Shown here piece after piece: positions 16,636-24,592 of a stretch of 64,000 nucleotides of DNA. Below the pieces are notes generated by a model. That model saw nothing but the letters and a program-made list of their open reading frames with translations, did not search any database and had not been told where the DNA came from. Location of the stretch: contig CAYVNM010000003.1 of NCBI GenBank assembly GCA_964453075.1, forward strand, positions 17,059 to 81,058, in the 5' to 3' direction. Made by a program: the position numbers and the translations under genes. How positions within the stretch are numbered: position 1 is the first letter of the stretch; every line of letters starts with the position of its first letter. This DNA is from C7867-006 sp964453075. GTDB taxonomy: Bacteria > Patescibacteriota > Minisyncoccia > Phycocordibacterales > DATDWN01.

Positions 16636-17025
16636 ATGAGGTATTTGGGTATTGATTTTGGTTCAAAAAGAGTCGGATTGGCCATCTCTGACGAAGAAGG
16701 CAATTTTGCTTTTCCTTTAAAAGTTTTAGAAAACTCGGAATCTATTGTTCGGGATATAATAGATATTTGTAGAGAAAATAATATAGGTGAAATAGTGGTG
16801 GGGGAATCTAGAGATTTTTCTCAAAAGGAAAACAAAATAATGGAAGAGATAAAACCGTTCGTAGAAAGATTGAAAGAAGATTCTGGTTTGATAGTAAACA
16901 TGCATCCAGAGTTCCTGACTTCCCAAGAGGCAGAAAGATTACAAGGGAAAAATGATATGCACGATGCCTCAGCTGCCGCTATAATATTAAAAAGTTTTTT
17001 GGATTTAAAAAATAATAAAAACTAA
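16636..17025 (+). CDS. ruvX: Putative pre-16S rRNA nuclease / Holliday junction resolvase-like RuvX (YqgF)
   Basis: 129 residues. MRYLGIDFGSKRVGLAISDE is the classical RNase H-fold start with the first catalytic Asp. GEIVVGESRDFSQKEN, then MHPEFLTSQEAE and the final NDMHDASAAAIILKSFLD (late catalytic Asp) complete the YqgF signature. The start is placed at 16636, eight bases after TGT-TATACA. Known members trim the 16S rRNA 5' end or resolve branched DNA. Confidence 0.93.
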   Translation: MRYLGIDFGSKRVGLAISDEEGNFAFPLKVLENSESIVRDIIDICRENNIGEIVVGESRDFSQKENKIMEEIKPFVERLKEDSGLIVNMHPEFLTSQEAERLQGKNDMHDASAAAIILKSFLDLKNNKN

Positions 17026-17033
17026 ACATTCAA

Positions 17034-17363
17034 ATGACAATATCAATAGATGATTTCAAAAAAATAGAAATAAAAATAGGACACATTTTATCTGCAGAAA
17101 AAATAGAGGGAACAGATAAGCTATTGAAGCTATCCGTTGATTTTGGTGAAGAGAATCCACGACAAATAGTTTCTGGTATAGCCATACATTTTCCAGTGCT
17201 AGAAGACCTGGTTGGAAAAAAATGTGCTTTTGCTACAAATCTAGAACCTAGGGTTATTAAAAATTTCGAAAGTCAGGGTATGATTTTGGCAGTAAGTGGT
17301 GATAACTTCTTTTCTCTATTAGAAACATCAAAAGATGTTCCTCCTGGTAGTACTACACGATAA
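17034..17363 (+). CDS. Stand-alone tRNA-binding domain (MetG C-terminal/Trbp111/CsaA type)
   Basis: 109 residues forming one OB-fold: DFKKIEIKIGHILSAEKIEG, KLLKLSVDFGEENPRQIVSGIA, GKKCAFATNLEPRVI, SQGMILAVS. This is the tRNA-binding domain usually fused at the C-terminus of methionyl-tRNA synthetase. The MetG in this window (49062-50519) lacks that domain, so the protein may serve MetG in trans (inference). Nine bases downstream of ruvX, co-transcribed. Confidence 0.85.
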   Translation: MTISIDDFKKIEIKIGHILSAEKIEGTDKLLKLSVDFGEENPRQIVSGIAIHFPVLEDLVGKKCAFATNLEPRVIKNFESQGMILAVSGDNFFSLLETSKDVPPGSTTR

Positions 17364-17403
17364 TTATATTTGGAATTATTTAAATTGTGATATAATTTAG
17401 GTA

Positions 17404-18387
17404 ATGATTTTTAAAAATGTATCTAAGATTTTTCCGACTCCAAAGTTTTTGGATATTCCTTATGCTGGATTAGCCATTTCTGATTCTTCTGTACACTGCA
17501 TTCAATTCGGTTCAAAAAATAATTCTCTTTATATTGAAAAATATACAGAGAGGCCTATTCCTGCTGGTGTTGTGGTATCAGGACAGATATACAACAAAGA
17601 AGCGCTTATAGAAATACTGAAAACTTTGAAAAAAGATTTGAAATTAAATTACGTAAAGGTCTCTCTTCCTGAAGAAAAAGCCTATTTGTTTACAGCTAAA
17701 ATTCCTAGAGTCAAACAAAAAGAACTTAGGAGTGCAATAGAATCAAAGATCGAGGAAAATGTTCCCGTTCCTCCAAACGAATTATTGTTTGATTACAAAT
17801 TAATAGATGTGAGTCAGCCAAATTATTTTATTGTGGCAGTGTCCAATTTACCCATAAGTCTTGTTGACTTATATGTTGAAATTTTTGATAAGGTTGGTTT
17901 GCCTCTTCTTTCTTTGGAGATAGAATCTCAGGCTGTGGTGAGAGCTTTGATACCAAAAGAAAACCAAAAAGATTCTGGTACGGTTCTTATTGTTAATTTT
18001 GGTTTGGAAAAAGTTGGTCTGTATGTTGCTGTTGATAGATTAGTTAATTTCACATCGACTATCCCAATGAAAGGGGAAGCATCTAAAGGTCCGGATTTTC
18101 TTTCTCATGAAATACATAAACTCTATATGTATTGGCATACGCTCAAACAAAATGTTAACAAACCAAATAAAAAAATAAATAAAATTATAATATGTGGAGA
18201 TGGTTTTAGTGAGGACATAGTTTCTTATTTGTCAGTAAACAATCACACACCAACAGTTTTAGGCAATGCCTGGACAAACACATTTGATTTTAATAAGAAT
18301 GTTCCGGCAATTCCTTTTGAGGATTCCTTGAAATATGTGACCGCTATAGGCCTGGCTTTGCCATCTGAGATTTTAATACAAGAATAA
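17404..18387 (+). CDS. pilM: Type IV pilus assembly protein PilM
   Basis: 327 residues. Actin-like fold with phosphate loops AGLAISDSSVHCIQFG and VLIVNFGLEKVGLYV, and KVSLPEEKAYLFTAKIPR in between, as in PilM. PilM binds the cytoplasmic tail of PilN and links the inner-membrane alignment complex to the pilus ATPases. TGA-TATAAT (17389-17397) six bases before the ATG gives a leaderless mRNA. It heads a four-gene cluster. Confidence 0.92.
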   Translation: MIFKNVSKIFPTPKFLDIPYAGLAISDSSVHCIQFGSKNNSLYIEKYTERPIPAGVVVSGQIYNKEALIEILKTLKKDLKLNYVKVSLPEEKAYLFTAKIPRVKQKELRSAIESKIEENVPVPPNELLFDYKLIDVSQPNYFIVAVSNLPISLVDLYVEIFDKVGLPLLSLEIESQAVVRALIPKENQKDSGTVLIVNFGLEKVGLYVAVDRLVNFTSTIPMKGEASKGPDFLSHEIHKLYMYWHTLKQNVNKPNKKINKIIICGDGFSEDIVSYLSVNNHTPTVLGNAWTNTFDFNKNVPAIPFEDSLKYVTAIGLALPSEILIQE

Positions 18388-18391
18388 AGTT

Positions 18392-18943
18392 ATGTTTAAT
18401 TTGTTACCAAATTCACTGAAAGAAAAGATAAGATCGGAATACTACATTCGATTGTACGTAGTTATTTTTCTGGCTATTTTTATTGTTCAAATATCATTTT
18501 TAATATTTTTGTCTCCAACTTGGTTTGTTTCTCTAAATAAAGAAAAGGAAATTATTTCTCAGTCAGAAAAGGCTAACAAGGCTTCCTTGGATTTAAAGGT
18601 TGATGCTGTTAATTCTCAAATAAACATAATAAATAATAAATTAGGAATCATAAATTCTACACTAGAATATCCCAGAGCCATTCCTGTGATTGACGAAGTT
18701 CTTTCTAAAAAGACTGATAATATAGTTATAAAAGAACTTCTGTATGAGGTTTCTAGTGAAAAAACTGGCTTAATCACATTGACAGGCAATAGTGCAACAA
18801 GGGATTCGCTGGTAGCTTTTGTAAAAGATCTTGAAGAATCAGAAATGCTTAAGGATGTTGATTTGCCTATATCAAATCTTACCAAAGAAAAAAACCTTGA
18901 TTTTTCTTTGAAGATTTCAGTTGAAATACAAAAAAATGAGTAA
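18392..18943 (+). CDS. pilN: Type IV pilus assembly protein PilN-like
   Basis: 183 residues. The conserved PilM-binding tail is visible as FNLLPNSLKEKIRSEY at residues 2-17, followed by one span (VVIFLAIFIVQISFLIFL), a coiled coil and a small ferredoxin-like periplasmic domain. Four bases downstream of pilM; its end overlaps the next gene by eight bases. Confidence 0.88.
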   Translation: MFNLLPNSLKEKIRSEYYIRLYVVIFLAIFIVQISFLIFLSPTWFVSLNKEKEIISQSEKANKASLDLKVDAVNSQINIINNKLGIINSTLEYPRAIPVIDEVLSKKTDNIVIKELLYEVSSEKTGLITLTGNSATRDSLVAFVKDLEESEMLKDVDLPISNLTKEKNLDFSLKISVEIQKNE

Positions 18944-19499
18944 TATAAAGTCACTAAAAATAATACTAGGAATACTTTGTGTGCTGGTTCTGGCGGTTTT
19001 TGTTTCCTATTATTTTGTATATAGAGAGATTAGATTTAGAGATGAAACATACCAGAATCTTTTGAAGGATCTTTCTTTGCAGGATACAAAACAAGATTAT
19101 TTAATTTCTACACAAAAAACTGTAGATGGGTTGGTTTTGGATATAAACCAAATAAATAATTCTATAATTTCAAAAGATGGAGAAGTAGAGTTTATAGAGA
19201 GTTTGGAAGCAATGGCAAAGGAAAGTGGTCTATCTATAGAGATAGATTCTTTGTCCTTGGAAAACAACGAAAAACTGTCTCCAGATTCAATTGATATTCT
19301 TAGTGTAAAAGCGAGAACACGTGGTTCTTGGGCGGCGAATTATCTCTTTCTTTCCAGATTAGAGTCATTTCCTTTTAAAGTTAAGATCAATAAATTTGGT
19401 CTATCCAATTCTGTAGCAGAGGTTGTTTCGGGTAAAAGAATAGTGAAGACCAGTGTTTGGCAAAGTGTTTTTGAAATAGATGTATTAAAATATAAATAA
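18936..19499 (+). CDS. pilO: Type IV pilus assembly protein PilO-like
   Basis: 187 residues from the ATG at 18936. One membrane span near the start (ILGILCVLVLAVFVSYYFVY), then a coiled coil and a compact domain (EFIESLEAMAKESGLSIEID...SRLESFPFKVKINKFG) with the order expected of PilO. Partner of PilN in the inner-membrane complex. Identity rests mainly on topology and position. Confidence 0.8.
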   Translation: MSNIKSLKIILGILCVLVLAVFVSYYFVYREIRFRDETYQNLLKDLSLQDTKQDYLISTQKTVDGLVLDINQINNSIISKDGEVEFIESLEAMAKESGLSIEIDSLSLENNEKLSPDSIDILSVKARTRGSWAANYLFLSRLESFPFKVKINKFGLSNSVAEVVSGKRIVKTSVWQSVFEIDVLKYK

Positions 19500-19500
19500 A

Positions 19501-19836
19501 ATGAAAGATATACTGCCCAAAATAAAGTCGTTTTATAAGAGTGTTGTTACAAAAAAAGAAACTTATAAAAGACATGGAATAGTTCCTGCCCATCACTGGT
19601 CTTTGATAGTAATTATAAGTTCATTTTTCTTTTGTGTATTAGGTTTGTTTGGTTATTACGTTTTTTATCTGATAAAAAATGATAGACTTTTTACAGTTAA
19701 AGAAAACGCAGGTTTCAGGGAGATACGAATAAATAGGCCACTTTTAAAAAAGACAATAGATGATATTAATGCCAGAGAAGAGTATACAAACAACCTTAGA
19801 ATAAGTGGTGTGAAGACCAGCGATCCTTCGTTTTAG
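19501..19836 (+). CDS. Short membrane protein at the end of the pilus cluster
   Basis: 111 residues starting one base after the pilO stop. Cytoplasmic ~35 residues, one membrane span (HHWSLIVIISSFFFCVLGLFGYYVF), then ~50 residues outside. The position corresponds to pilP in other bacteria, but no PilP lipobox or domain is visible. No gene follows until the tRNA block. Confidence 0.65.
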   Translation: MKDILPKIKSFYKSVVTKKETYKRHGIVPAHHWSLIVIISSFFFCVLGLFGYYVFYLIKNDRLFTVKENAGFREIRINRPLLKKTIDDINAREEYTNNLRISGVKTSDPSF

Positions 19837-19949
19837 AGAGGGGGAATCGACCCTTACAGGGTCAGTATCTTTAGGCAAGGTAATCTTTTTTAATACATGG
19901 ACGGAATCTTACTCCGGCACAATACAGCAGGAATCTTTCATTACATGAA

Positions 19950-20076
19950 CGGAATCTTCCGCGAGTAAAAATTTGCCGTCGCAAATTTTTCTCGTGTCCG
20001 CAGCTCGCGACCCAGTTTAGTAACTGGGTACCCGCTCCGCTTTTCGATTCCTGCTCACAAAACTTCGTTTTGTTCG
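19950..20076. repeat. Trailer repeat, copy 2 (127 bp, next to tRNA-Arg)
   Basis: Near-identical partner of 10529-10656, 9.4 kb away, again immediately downstream of a minus-strand tRNA gene. The 110 bases above it (19840-19949) hold a degenerate second GGAATCTT unit and GACCCTTACAGGGTC, which recurs inverted after tRNA-His at 24711-24729. Confidence 0.9.
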
Positions 20077-20128
20077 AGAGCACAATTAAAAATAACCGCA
20101 AAAGCGGTTATTTTTAATTGTGCTCTCG
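20075..20128 (-). terminator. 25-bp trailer hairpin containing the tRNA-Arg acceptor strand
   Basis: A perfect 25-bp stem (20075-20099 with 20104-20128) with an AAAA loop. One arm contains the whole 3' acceptor strand of the tRNA (20122-20128). Confidence 0.75.
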
Positions 20129-20192
20129 GCAGGAATCGAACCTACATCAAAGCCTTAGAAGAGCTCTGTTCTATCCATTGAACTACGAGAGC
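20121..20192 (-). tRNA. tRNA-Arg (anticodon UCU)
   Basis: Acceptor GCTCTCG/CGAGAGC, D-stem GTTC/GAAC, anticodon loop CTTCTAA (TCT), T-arm TTCGATT. CCA not encoded. Shares the acceptor 5' strand and D-loop with tRNA-Arg(GCG). Confidence 0.93.
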
Positions 20193-20249
20193 GATAACAA
20201 CAGACTAGCATAAAATTGAAATAAGGAAAATAAGGGGCAGGAGAATCTC

Positions 20250-20366
20250 TTTTTAAATTTTGATTTTTCGTCAAAAATCAAAATTTAAAACGCAGATTAG
20301 CGACACTTGCTGGTGCAAGCGTAGACCGCTAATCTGTTCGAGTCCTGGCACAAGACTCCGTCTTTG
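20250..20366 (-). repeat. Structured tRNA-Val trailer with anti-T-arm
   Basis: GTTCGAGTCCTG (20336-20347) is a perfect 12-bp reverse complement of the tRNA T-arm (20376-20387). A GCACAA/TTGTGC-type hairpin lies between them. Beyond it CAGATTAGCG (20293-20302) pairs with CGCTAATCTG (20327-20336), and AAATTTTGATTTT with AAAAATCAAAATTT closes the trailer. Confidence 0.8.
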
Positions 20367-20439
20367 TGCGCGATACAGGACTCGAACCTATGACCTTCCC
20401 GGTGTAAACGGGTTGCTCTACCAACTGAGCTAATCGCGC
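20367..20439 (-). tRNA. tRNA-Val (anticodon UAC)
   Basis: Acceptor GCGCGAT/ATCGCGC, D-arm GCTC/GAGC, anticodon loop TTTACAC (TAC), T-arm AGG-TTCGAGT-CCT. CCA not encoded. Confidence 0.94.
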
Positions 20440-20521
20440 GATGAGTACAGTCTATAGGAAAATAAGTTTTACTTCAAGCTGTGCCTAGGAAAGATGGTTA
20501 CGATGTTGTATTATTGACAAA

Positions 20522-21217
20522 ATGAGTACAGAAATAAAAATACCAAATTGTGTGGGGATTATTATGGATGGAAACAGAAGATGGGCTAAAAATAAGGGAA
20601 TGCCTGCTCTTAAAGGACATCATGCTGGAGGGGAAACTTTGAAAAAAGTAGTTGGATTTGCAAAAGAAATTGGAATTAAGCACATAATTTTTTATACTTT
20701 TTCAACCGAGAATTGGAAACGTTCTCCCGAAGAAGTTTCTTATCTTATTGGTCTCATTGTAGAGTTTTTAAAAAGTGAACTAGATTACTTTGATAAGGAA
20801 GGTGGGGTTTTGCATTATGCTGGAGACCTATCTCGTTTCTCTTCTGATTTGCGAAAAATACTAGAAGAAGCAAAAGAAAAAACTTCTAAAAATAATGGTC
20901 CACATGTTTATTTTGCTCTTAATTACGGTGGAAGGCAGGAAATATTGTCTGCTGTGAAAAAAATAGTTTCTGAGAACCCAAAACTAGAGGATATTACTGA
21001 AGAGTATTTTTCAAGACATCTAGACACTTTTCCAATGCCAGATCCAGATATCATTATTCGTACATCAGGGGAGATGAGGTTGTCTGGTTTTCTGCCATGG
21101 CAGGGTGTATATAGTGAATTATTCTTTACAAAAACTTTGTGGCCTGATTTTTCTAAAGAAGAATTCTTGCAGATAGTTGAGGAGTATTCAAACAGAGATC
21201 GTCGTATGGGTAAATAA
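20522..21217 (+). CDS. uppS: Undecaprenyl diphosphate synthase (cis-prenyltransferase)
   Basis: 231 residues. GIIMDGNRRWAKNKGMPALKG holds the catalytic Asp and NGNRRWA-type motif; FYTFSTENWKRS and RTSGEMRLSGFLPWQGVYSEL are the other family blocks. It makes the C55 lipid carrier for cell-wall synthesis from farnesyl and isopentenyl diphosphate. TATTAT seven bases before the ATG suggests a leaderless mRNA. rluD follows after six bases. Confidence 0.96.
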   Translation: MSTEIKIPNCVGIIMDGNRRWAKNKGMPALKGHHAGGETLKKVVGFAKEIGIKHIIFYTFSTENWKRSPEEVSYLIGLIVEFLKSELDYFDKEGGVLHYAGDLSRFSSDLRKILEEAKEKTSKNNGPHVYFALNYGGRQEILSAVKKIVSENPKLEDITEEYFSRHLDTFPMPDPDIIIRTSGEMRLSGFLPWQGVYSELFFTKTLWPDFSKEEFLQIVEEYSNRDRRMGK

Positions 21218-21223
21218 TGTAAT

Positions 21224-21943
21224 ATGAATATAGAAATTTTGTATGAAGATGATGATGTGGTGGCTGTAAATAAACCGGCAGGTCTTGTTGTGCATAGTGA
21301 TGGCAAAACAGATGAACAGAGTTTGGTTGATTGGGTTGTGCAAAAATACCCAGAGATAAAAAATGTCGGCGAACCAGGCAGGAATGCTGATGGCGAAATT
21401 ATTATGAGGCCAGGAATTGTACACAGATTAGATAGAGATACCTCAGGTGTCATGCTTGTTGCCAAAACTAAGGATTCTTTTGAATCGTTAAAAAAACAAT
21501 TTCAGAATCATGAAGTTAAAAAAACTTATCATGCTTTTGTTTTTGGGGAAATGAAATCAGAAAAAGGTACTGTAGACAGACCTATAGGCAGGAGTTCACA
21601 GGATTTTCGTATGTGGTCAGCCCAAAGGGGCGCTAGGGGAGAAATGAGGGAAGCTGTGACAGATTACAAAGTTTTGTTGAAAGGGTCAGGATATTCTTTT
21701 GTGGAAATTAGTCCAAAGACCGGTAGAACGCACCAGATTAGAGTGCATTTCAAAGCTATCAACTATCCACTTGTTGCCGATTCTATGTATGCACCAAAGC
21801 GTGAAAATACTCTAGGTTTCAATAGGCAAGCGTTACATTCGTATAGAGTTGAGTTTAAAGATCTCAACGGGGGTTCTCATGAAGTTGTAGCTCCATATCC
21901 GGAAGATTTTACTTATGCCCTAGGTTTGTTGCAAAACCAGTAG
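21224..21943 (+). CDS. RluD-family rRNA/tRNA pseudouridine synthase
   Basis: 239 residues. NKPAGLVVHSDG, the catalytic block GIVHRLDRDTSGVMLVAKT (Asp in HRLDRDT) and the SAM-independent TGRTHQIRVHFKAINYPLVAD motif define the RluA/RluD family. No N-terminal S4 domain is present. It isomerises uridines in rRNA; the site is not predictable here. Confidence 0.93.
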   Translation: MNIEILYEDDDVVAVNKPAGLVVHSDGKTDEQSLVDWVVQKYPEIKNVGEPGRNADGEIIMRPGIVHRLDRDTSGVMLVAKTKDSFESLKKQFQNHEVKKTYHAFVFGEMKSEKGTVDRPIGRSSQDFRMWSAQRGARGEMREAVTDYKVLLKGSGYSFVEISPKTGRTHQIRVHFKAINYPLVADSMYAPKRENTLGFNRQALHSYRVEFKDLNGGSHEVVAPYPEDFTYALGLLQNQ

Positions 21944-21966
21944 TCCTGTGGTAGATTGCTTCTATT

Positions 21967-22398
21967 ATGGCAGATGCAAAAACAGACAAAATACAATCTC
22001 CGGTGAAAATAGCCGAAAGGAAATCTCTTGATATAAAGTCAGGGGATACAGTTCGTGTTTGGCAAAAAATAAAAGAAAAAGATAAAACGAGACTACAGGC
22101 TTTTGAAGGTCTTATAATTTCTGTAAAACACGGCAAGGAGGCAGGCGCTACTTTTACGGTTAGACGTGTGGCTTCTGGTGTGGGTGTTGAAAAAATATTC
22201 CCTCTATATTCACCAATGATAGATTCTATAGAAACAATAAAAAGATCAAAAGTTAGAAGAGCAAAACTTTATCATATACGAGATAAGGCAGCCAAAGAGA
22301 TTCGTCGACAAATGAGAAATATCCGTGCGTTACCGGATAATGCTCCAAGTGCAGAAGAAGTGGTAGAAGAAGCGGTAGCAGAGACTCCAGCAGAATAA
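21967..22398 (+). CDS. rplS: 50S ribosomal protein L19
   Basis: 143 residues. The core SGDTVRVWQKIKEKDKTRLQ, FEGLIISVKHG and FTVRRVASGVGVEKIFPLYSP is typical bL19; a short acidic tail (SAEEVVEEAVAETPAE) is extra. Strong terminator downstream. Confidence 0.97.
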   Translation: MADAKTDKIQSPVKIAERKSLDIKSGDTVRVWQKIKEKDKTRLQAFEGLIISVKHGKEAGATFTVRRVASGVGVEKIFPLYSPMIDSIETIKRSKVRRAKLYHIRDKAAKEIRRQMRNIRALPDNAPSAEEVVEEAVAETPAE

Positions 22399-22404
22399 TA
22401 AAAA

Positions 22405-22433
22405 CAAAAAACACTCCACTCGGAGTGTTTTTT
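22405..22433 (+). terminator. rplS terminator
   Basis: AAAAAACACTCC, short loop, GGAGTGTTTTTT right after the rplS stop. Confidence 0.9.
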
Positions 22434-22481
22434 GATATTGAAAAAAAGCCAGAATTTTCATATACTGCATTGGTTGAATAT

Positions 22482-22566
22482 GCGCGAGTGGCGAAATTAG
22501 CAGACGCACTACCATGAGGTGGTAGCGCCGTAAGGTGTGCAGGTGCAAGTCCTGTCTCGCGCACCA
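22482..22566 (+). tRNA. tRNA-Leu (anticodon GAG)
   Basis: Acceptor GCGCGAG/CTCGCGC, anticodon stem CTACC/GGTAG with loop ATGAGGT (GAG), long variable arm, T-arm CAGG-TGCAAGT-CCTG with the unusual TGCAAGT loop. A genomic ACCA follows the acceptor, so CCA is encoded here, unlike the other tRNAs. Confidence 0.93.
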
Positions 22567-22594
22567 AAATAAATGACAATAGAGGCGATTTTGT

Positions 22595-22623
22595 TTGACT
22601 ATTGATATTTATGATGATATGGT
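22595..22623 (+). promoter_or_regulatory. Promoter of the PA14 cassette
   Basis: TTGACT (22595-22600) and TATGGT (22618-22623) with a 17-base spacer; a ~50-base leader follows with a TCCGT/ACGGA hairpin and the site AGGTGG before the ATG. Confidence 0.6.
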
Positions 22624-22678
22624 TTGTTTAGAAACAGACACTCTCCGTGTTCTGTACGGACTTTGAAAGAGGTGGAAA

Positions 22679-23875
22679 ATGAAGAGGTTCGTCGGATTGG
22701 TCATCGTTGTTTTGTTGTTTGGGTGTGAAGTTTACGCCCAAGGGGTCACTAGGGAAGTCTGGGTTGGTAAGACCCTGGCTAACCCCGGGGACCTTATTAC
22801 TAACCCGAACATTCTAGGTGCTCCTACGACAACTGAGACACTGACTACCGGCAAGTTCTCTTCTACAAACGTTCAAGGGCCATTTGTGGCTCGGTACACG
22901 GCACAGCTCAACGTACCAGTCACCGGGAATTACCCATTTTTCTTTACAGCAAGCGGGGAGTCGGCGGTGTGGATCAACACCACAACCAACTTCTCAAAGC
23001 TGACTGCTGGAATGGGGCTTCTTGGTAGTGTGCTCTTGTCAACGCCAGTGAAGATTACCGAGTGGAGTAAGTATGCTGGCCAAAAGTCAGCAAAGATTTC
23101 ACTCGTCAAGGGTAGCGCTTACTTTCTCCAAGCAATTCAAGTGGAGAAAGAGACTGATAATGTGAATCATCTTGCTGTGGGGTGGCAACTTGCGACTGGT
23201 CTTTTTGAGAGGCCGATCCCAAGCAGTCGTCTCATAGCGGTAGTACCGGACTACACGATCCCGACAATAGCCATAACGTCCATTGCTTTCGGACAGGTTG
23301 TGGCGGGTCAGACGACTGTCATTGCTACTGCTTCAGATCCAACGAAGGTAGCAGGAGTTCAGTTCCAGGTGGATGATGTCAATCAAGGTTCGGAGATTGT
23401 GGCTCCACCATTTTTCTTCAACCTGGATACAACAAAGCTTACCAACGGATACCATGTAGTGACTCTTGTTGCTCGTGGTGTCAACGGTAGCTTGACTACG
23501 ACTTCTGTCGTGGTTAGTGTTGCAAATGTTGTTGGCACCAGTCCACTACCTCCTGCGGGTACAGTGATAGTTAATCCGAAGATGGTTGAATTTGAGCCGT
23601 CGTTAGCACATTTCAGTCTGGCTCCGGACGGCACCTCGATCGTTTCCGGTTACCAGATGGGGTTCTATGCTATCGGTTCAAGTCAGCCTGTGATTTACTG
23701 GAGTTTCGGTAAGCCGGCACCTCAGGCTGATGGGAGAATTAGGTATGATTTCTCCAATCAACCCTACTCTTTCATGACTCCCATGGGGACCTATGAGGCC
23801 AGGGTGGTTGCAGTAGGTTCTAAAGGGGAGAAGTGGATGAGTGATCCATCAAACCCATTTTCCATTGTTCGCTAG
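22679..23875 (+). CDS. GC-rich secreted protein with PA14-like and Ig-like domains
   Basis: 398 residues. Signal peptide MKRFVGLVIVVLLFGCEVYA. Residues ~22-190 look like a PA14 domain (GVTREVWVG..., FVARYTAQLNVPVTGNYPFF, SAVWINTT, YFLQAIQVEK). Residues ~200-285 are an Ig-like module (AGVQFQVDDVNQGSEIVAPP, GYHVVTLVARG). The C-terminal ~100 residues are beta-rich. PA14 domains often bind carbohydrate. GC-rich codon use, own promoter, a good Shine-Dalgarno and own terminator mark it as one of the cassette genes. Confidence 0.78.
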   Translation: MKRFVGLVIVVLLFGCEVYAQGVTREVWVGKTLANPGDLITNPNILGAPTTTETLTTGKFSSTNVQGPFVARYTAQLNVPVTGNYPFFFTASGESAVWINTTTNFSKLTAGMGLLGSVLLSTPVKITEWSKYAGQKSAKISLVKGSAYFLQAIQVEKETDNVNHLAVGWQLATGLFERPIPSSRLIAVVPDYTIPTIAITSIAFGQVVAGQTTVIATASDPTKVAGVQFQVDDVNQGSEIVAPPFFFNLDTTKLTNGYHVVTLVARGVNGSLTTTSVVVSVANVVGTSPLPPAGTVIVNPKMVEFEPSLAHFSLAPDGTSIVSGYQMGFYAIGSSQPVIYWSFGKPAPQADGRIRYDFSNQPYSFMTPMGTYEARVVAVGSKGEKWMSDPSNPFSIVR

Positions 23876-23888
23876 TTCACACAAGGTT

Positions 23889-23921
23889 GCCGGGGGGATT
23901 CGTCCCCCTGGTGATTTTTTT
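23889..23921 (+). terminator. Terminator of the PA14 gene
   Basis: GCCGGGGGG, loop ATTCG, TCCCCCTGG and a run of T. Confidence 0.9.
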
Positions 23922-23952
23922 AATAAAAAATCTGATCTGATATAATCAGTAA

Positions 23953-24504
23953 ATGCTTTATACAAAGAGGGGGGACGATGGTACAACCAAAACATTTAGT
24001 TGTGACCAGAGAGTTTTAAAAAGCTCTGCCATCGCTGAGGCGTTGGGGGCTGTGGATGAAATAAATTCTTTTTTAGGAATTTGTAAAATAAAGTCTGTAG
24101 AAAAAAAATTTATTTTTAATGGCCAAAATATTAGCGAGATAGTTCATGGAATCCAAGAAACACTTTTCATTATCCAAGCAGAGCTTGCTGGAGCTGATAA
24201 AAAAGTAGGAGAAGAAAAAGTTTTAGAACTTGAGAAAATAATAAATGAGATAGAGACAACAATGCCCCCTATTAAAACATTTTTTATTTCTGGAGGAACA
24301 GAATTGGGTGTTACTTTTGATGTTGCACGTACAATAGCACGCAGGGCCGAAAGGAGGGTGGTGGGGGTTTTGGAAGAAGGACATAGACCTATTGGGGATA
24401 ACACAAAAAAATACTTAAATCGTTTGTCCAGTATTCTTTACGCCCTTGCTAGACTTTCTAACCACTTGTCTGGTATTGTAGAAATACCTCCAAGTTATAA
24501 GTAA
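23953..24504 (+). CDS. PduO-type cob(I)alamin adenosyltransferase
   Basis: 183 residues. KRGDDGTTKTF at the N-terminus binds ATP; ALGAVDEINSFLG, ARTIARRAERRVVGV and YLNRLSSILYALAR complete the PduO signature. It converts cob(I)alamin to adenosylcobalamin. No other cobalamin gene is in the window, so the vitamin is probably salvaged, perhaps for a B12-dependent ribonucleotide reductase (inference). TGA-TATAAT (23938-23946) six bases before the ATG: leaderless. Confidence 0.93.
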   Translation: MLYTKRGDDGTTKTFSCDQRVLKSSAIAEALGAVDEINSFLGICKIKSVEKKFIFNGQNISEIVHGIQETLFIIQAELAGADKKVGEEKVLELEKIINEIETTMPPIKTFFISGGTELGVTFDVARTIARRAERRVVGVLEEGHRPIGDNTKKYLNRLSSILYALARLSNHLSGIVEIPPSYK

Positions 24505-24520
24505 TTTTGTTGGAGATGAT

Positions 24521-24592
24521 GGTGGCTATGGTGTAGCGGTAGCACGCGAGCTTGTGGAGCTCTCTGTCTGGGTTCAACTCCCAGTAGCCACC
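24521..24592 (+). tRNA. tRNA-His (anticodon GUG)
   Basis: Extra G at -1, acceptor GTGGCTA/TAGCCAC, anticodon stem CGAGC/GCTC with loop TTGTGGA (GTG), T-arm CTGGG-TTCAACT-CCCAG, discriminator C pairing with G-1. CCA is not fully encoded. Confidence 0.93.

Noticed and set aside
22253..22579. Minus-strand frame over rplS end and tRNA-Leu
   Set aside because: It overlaps a ribosomal protein gene and a tRNA; no supporting signals.
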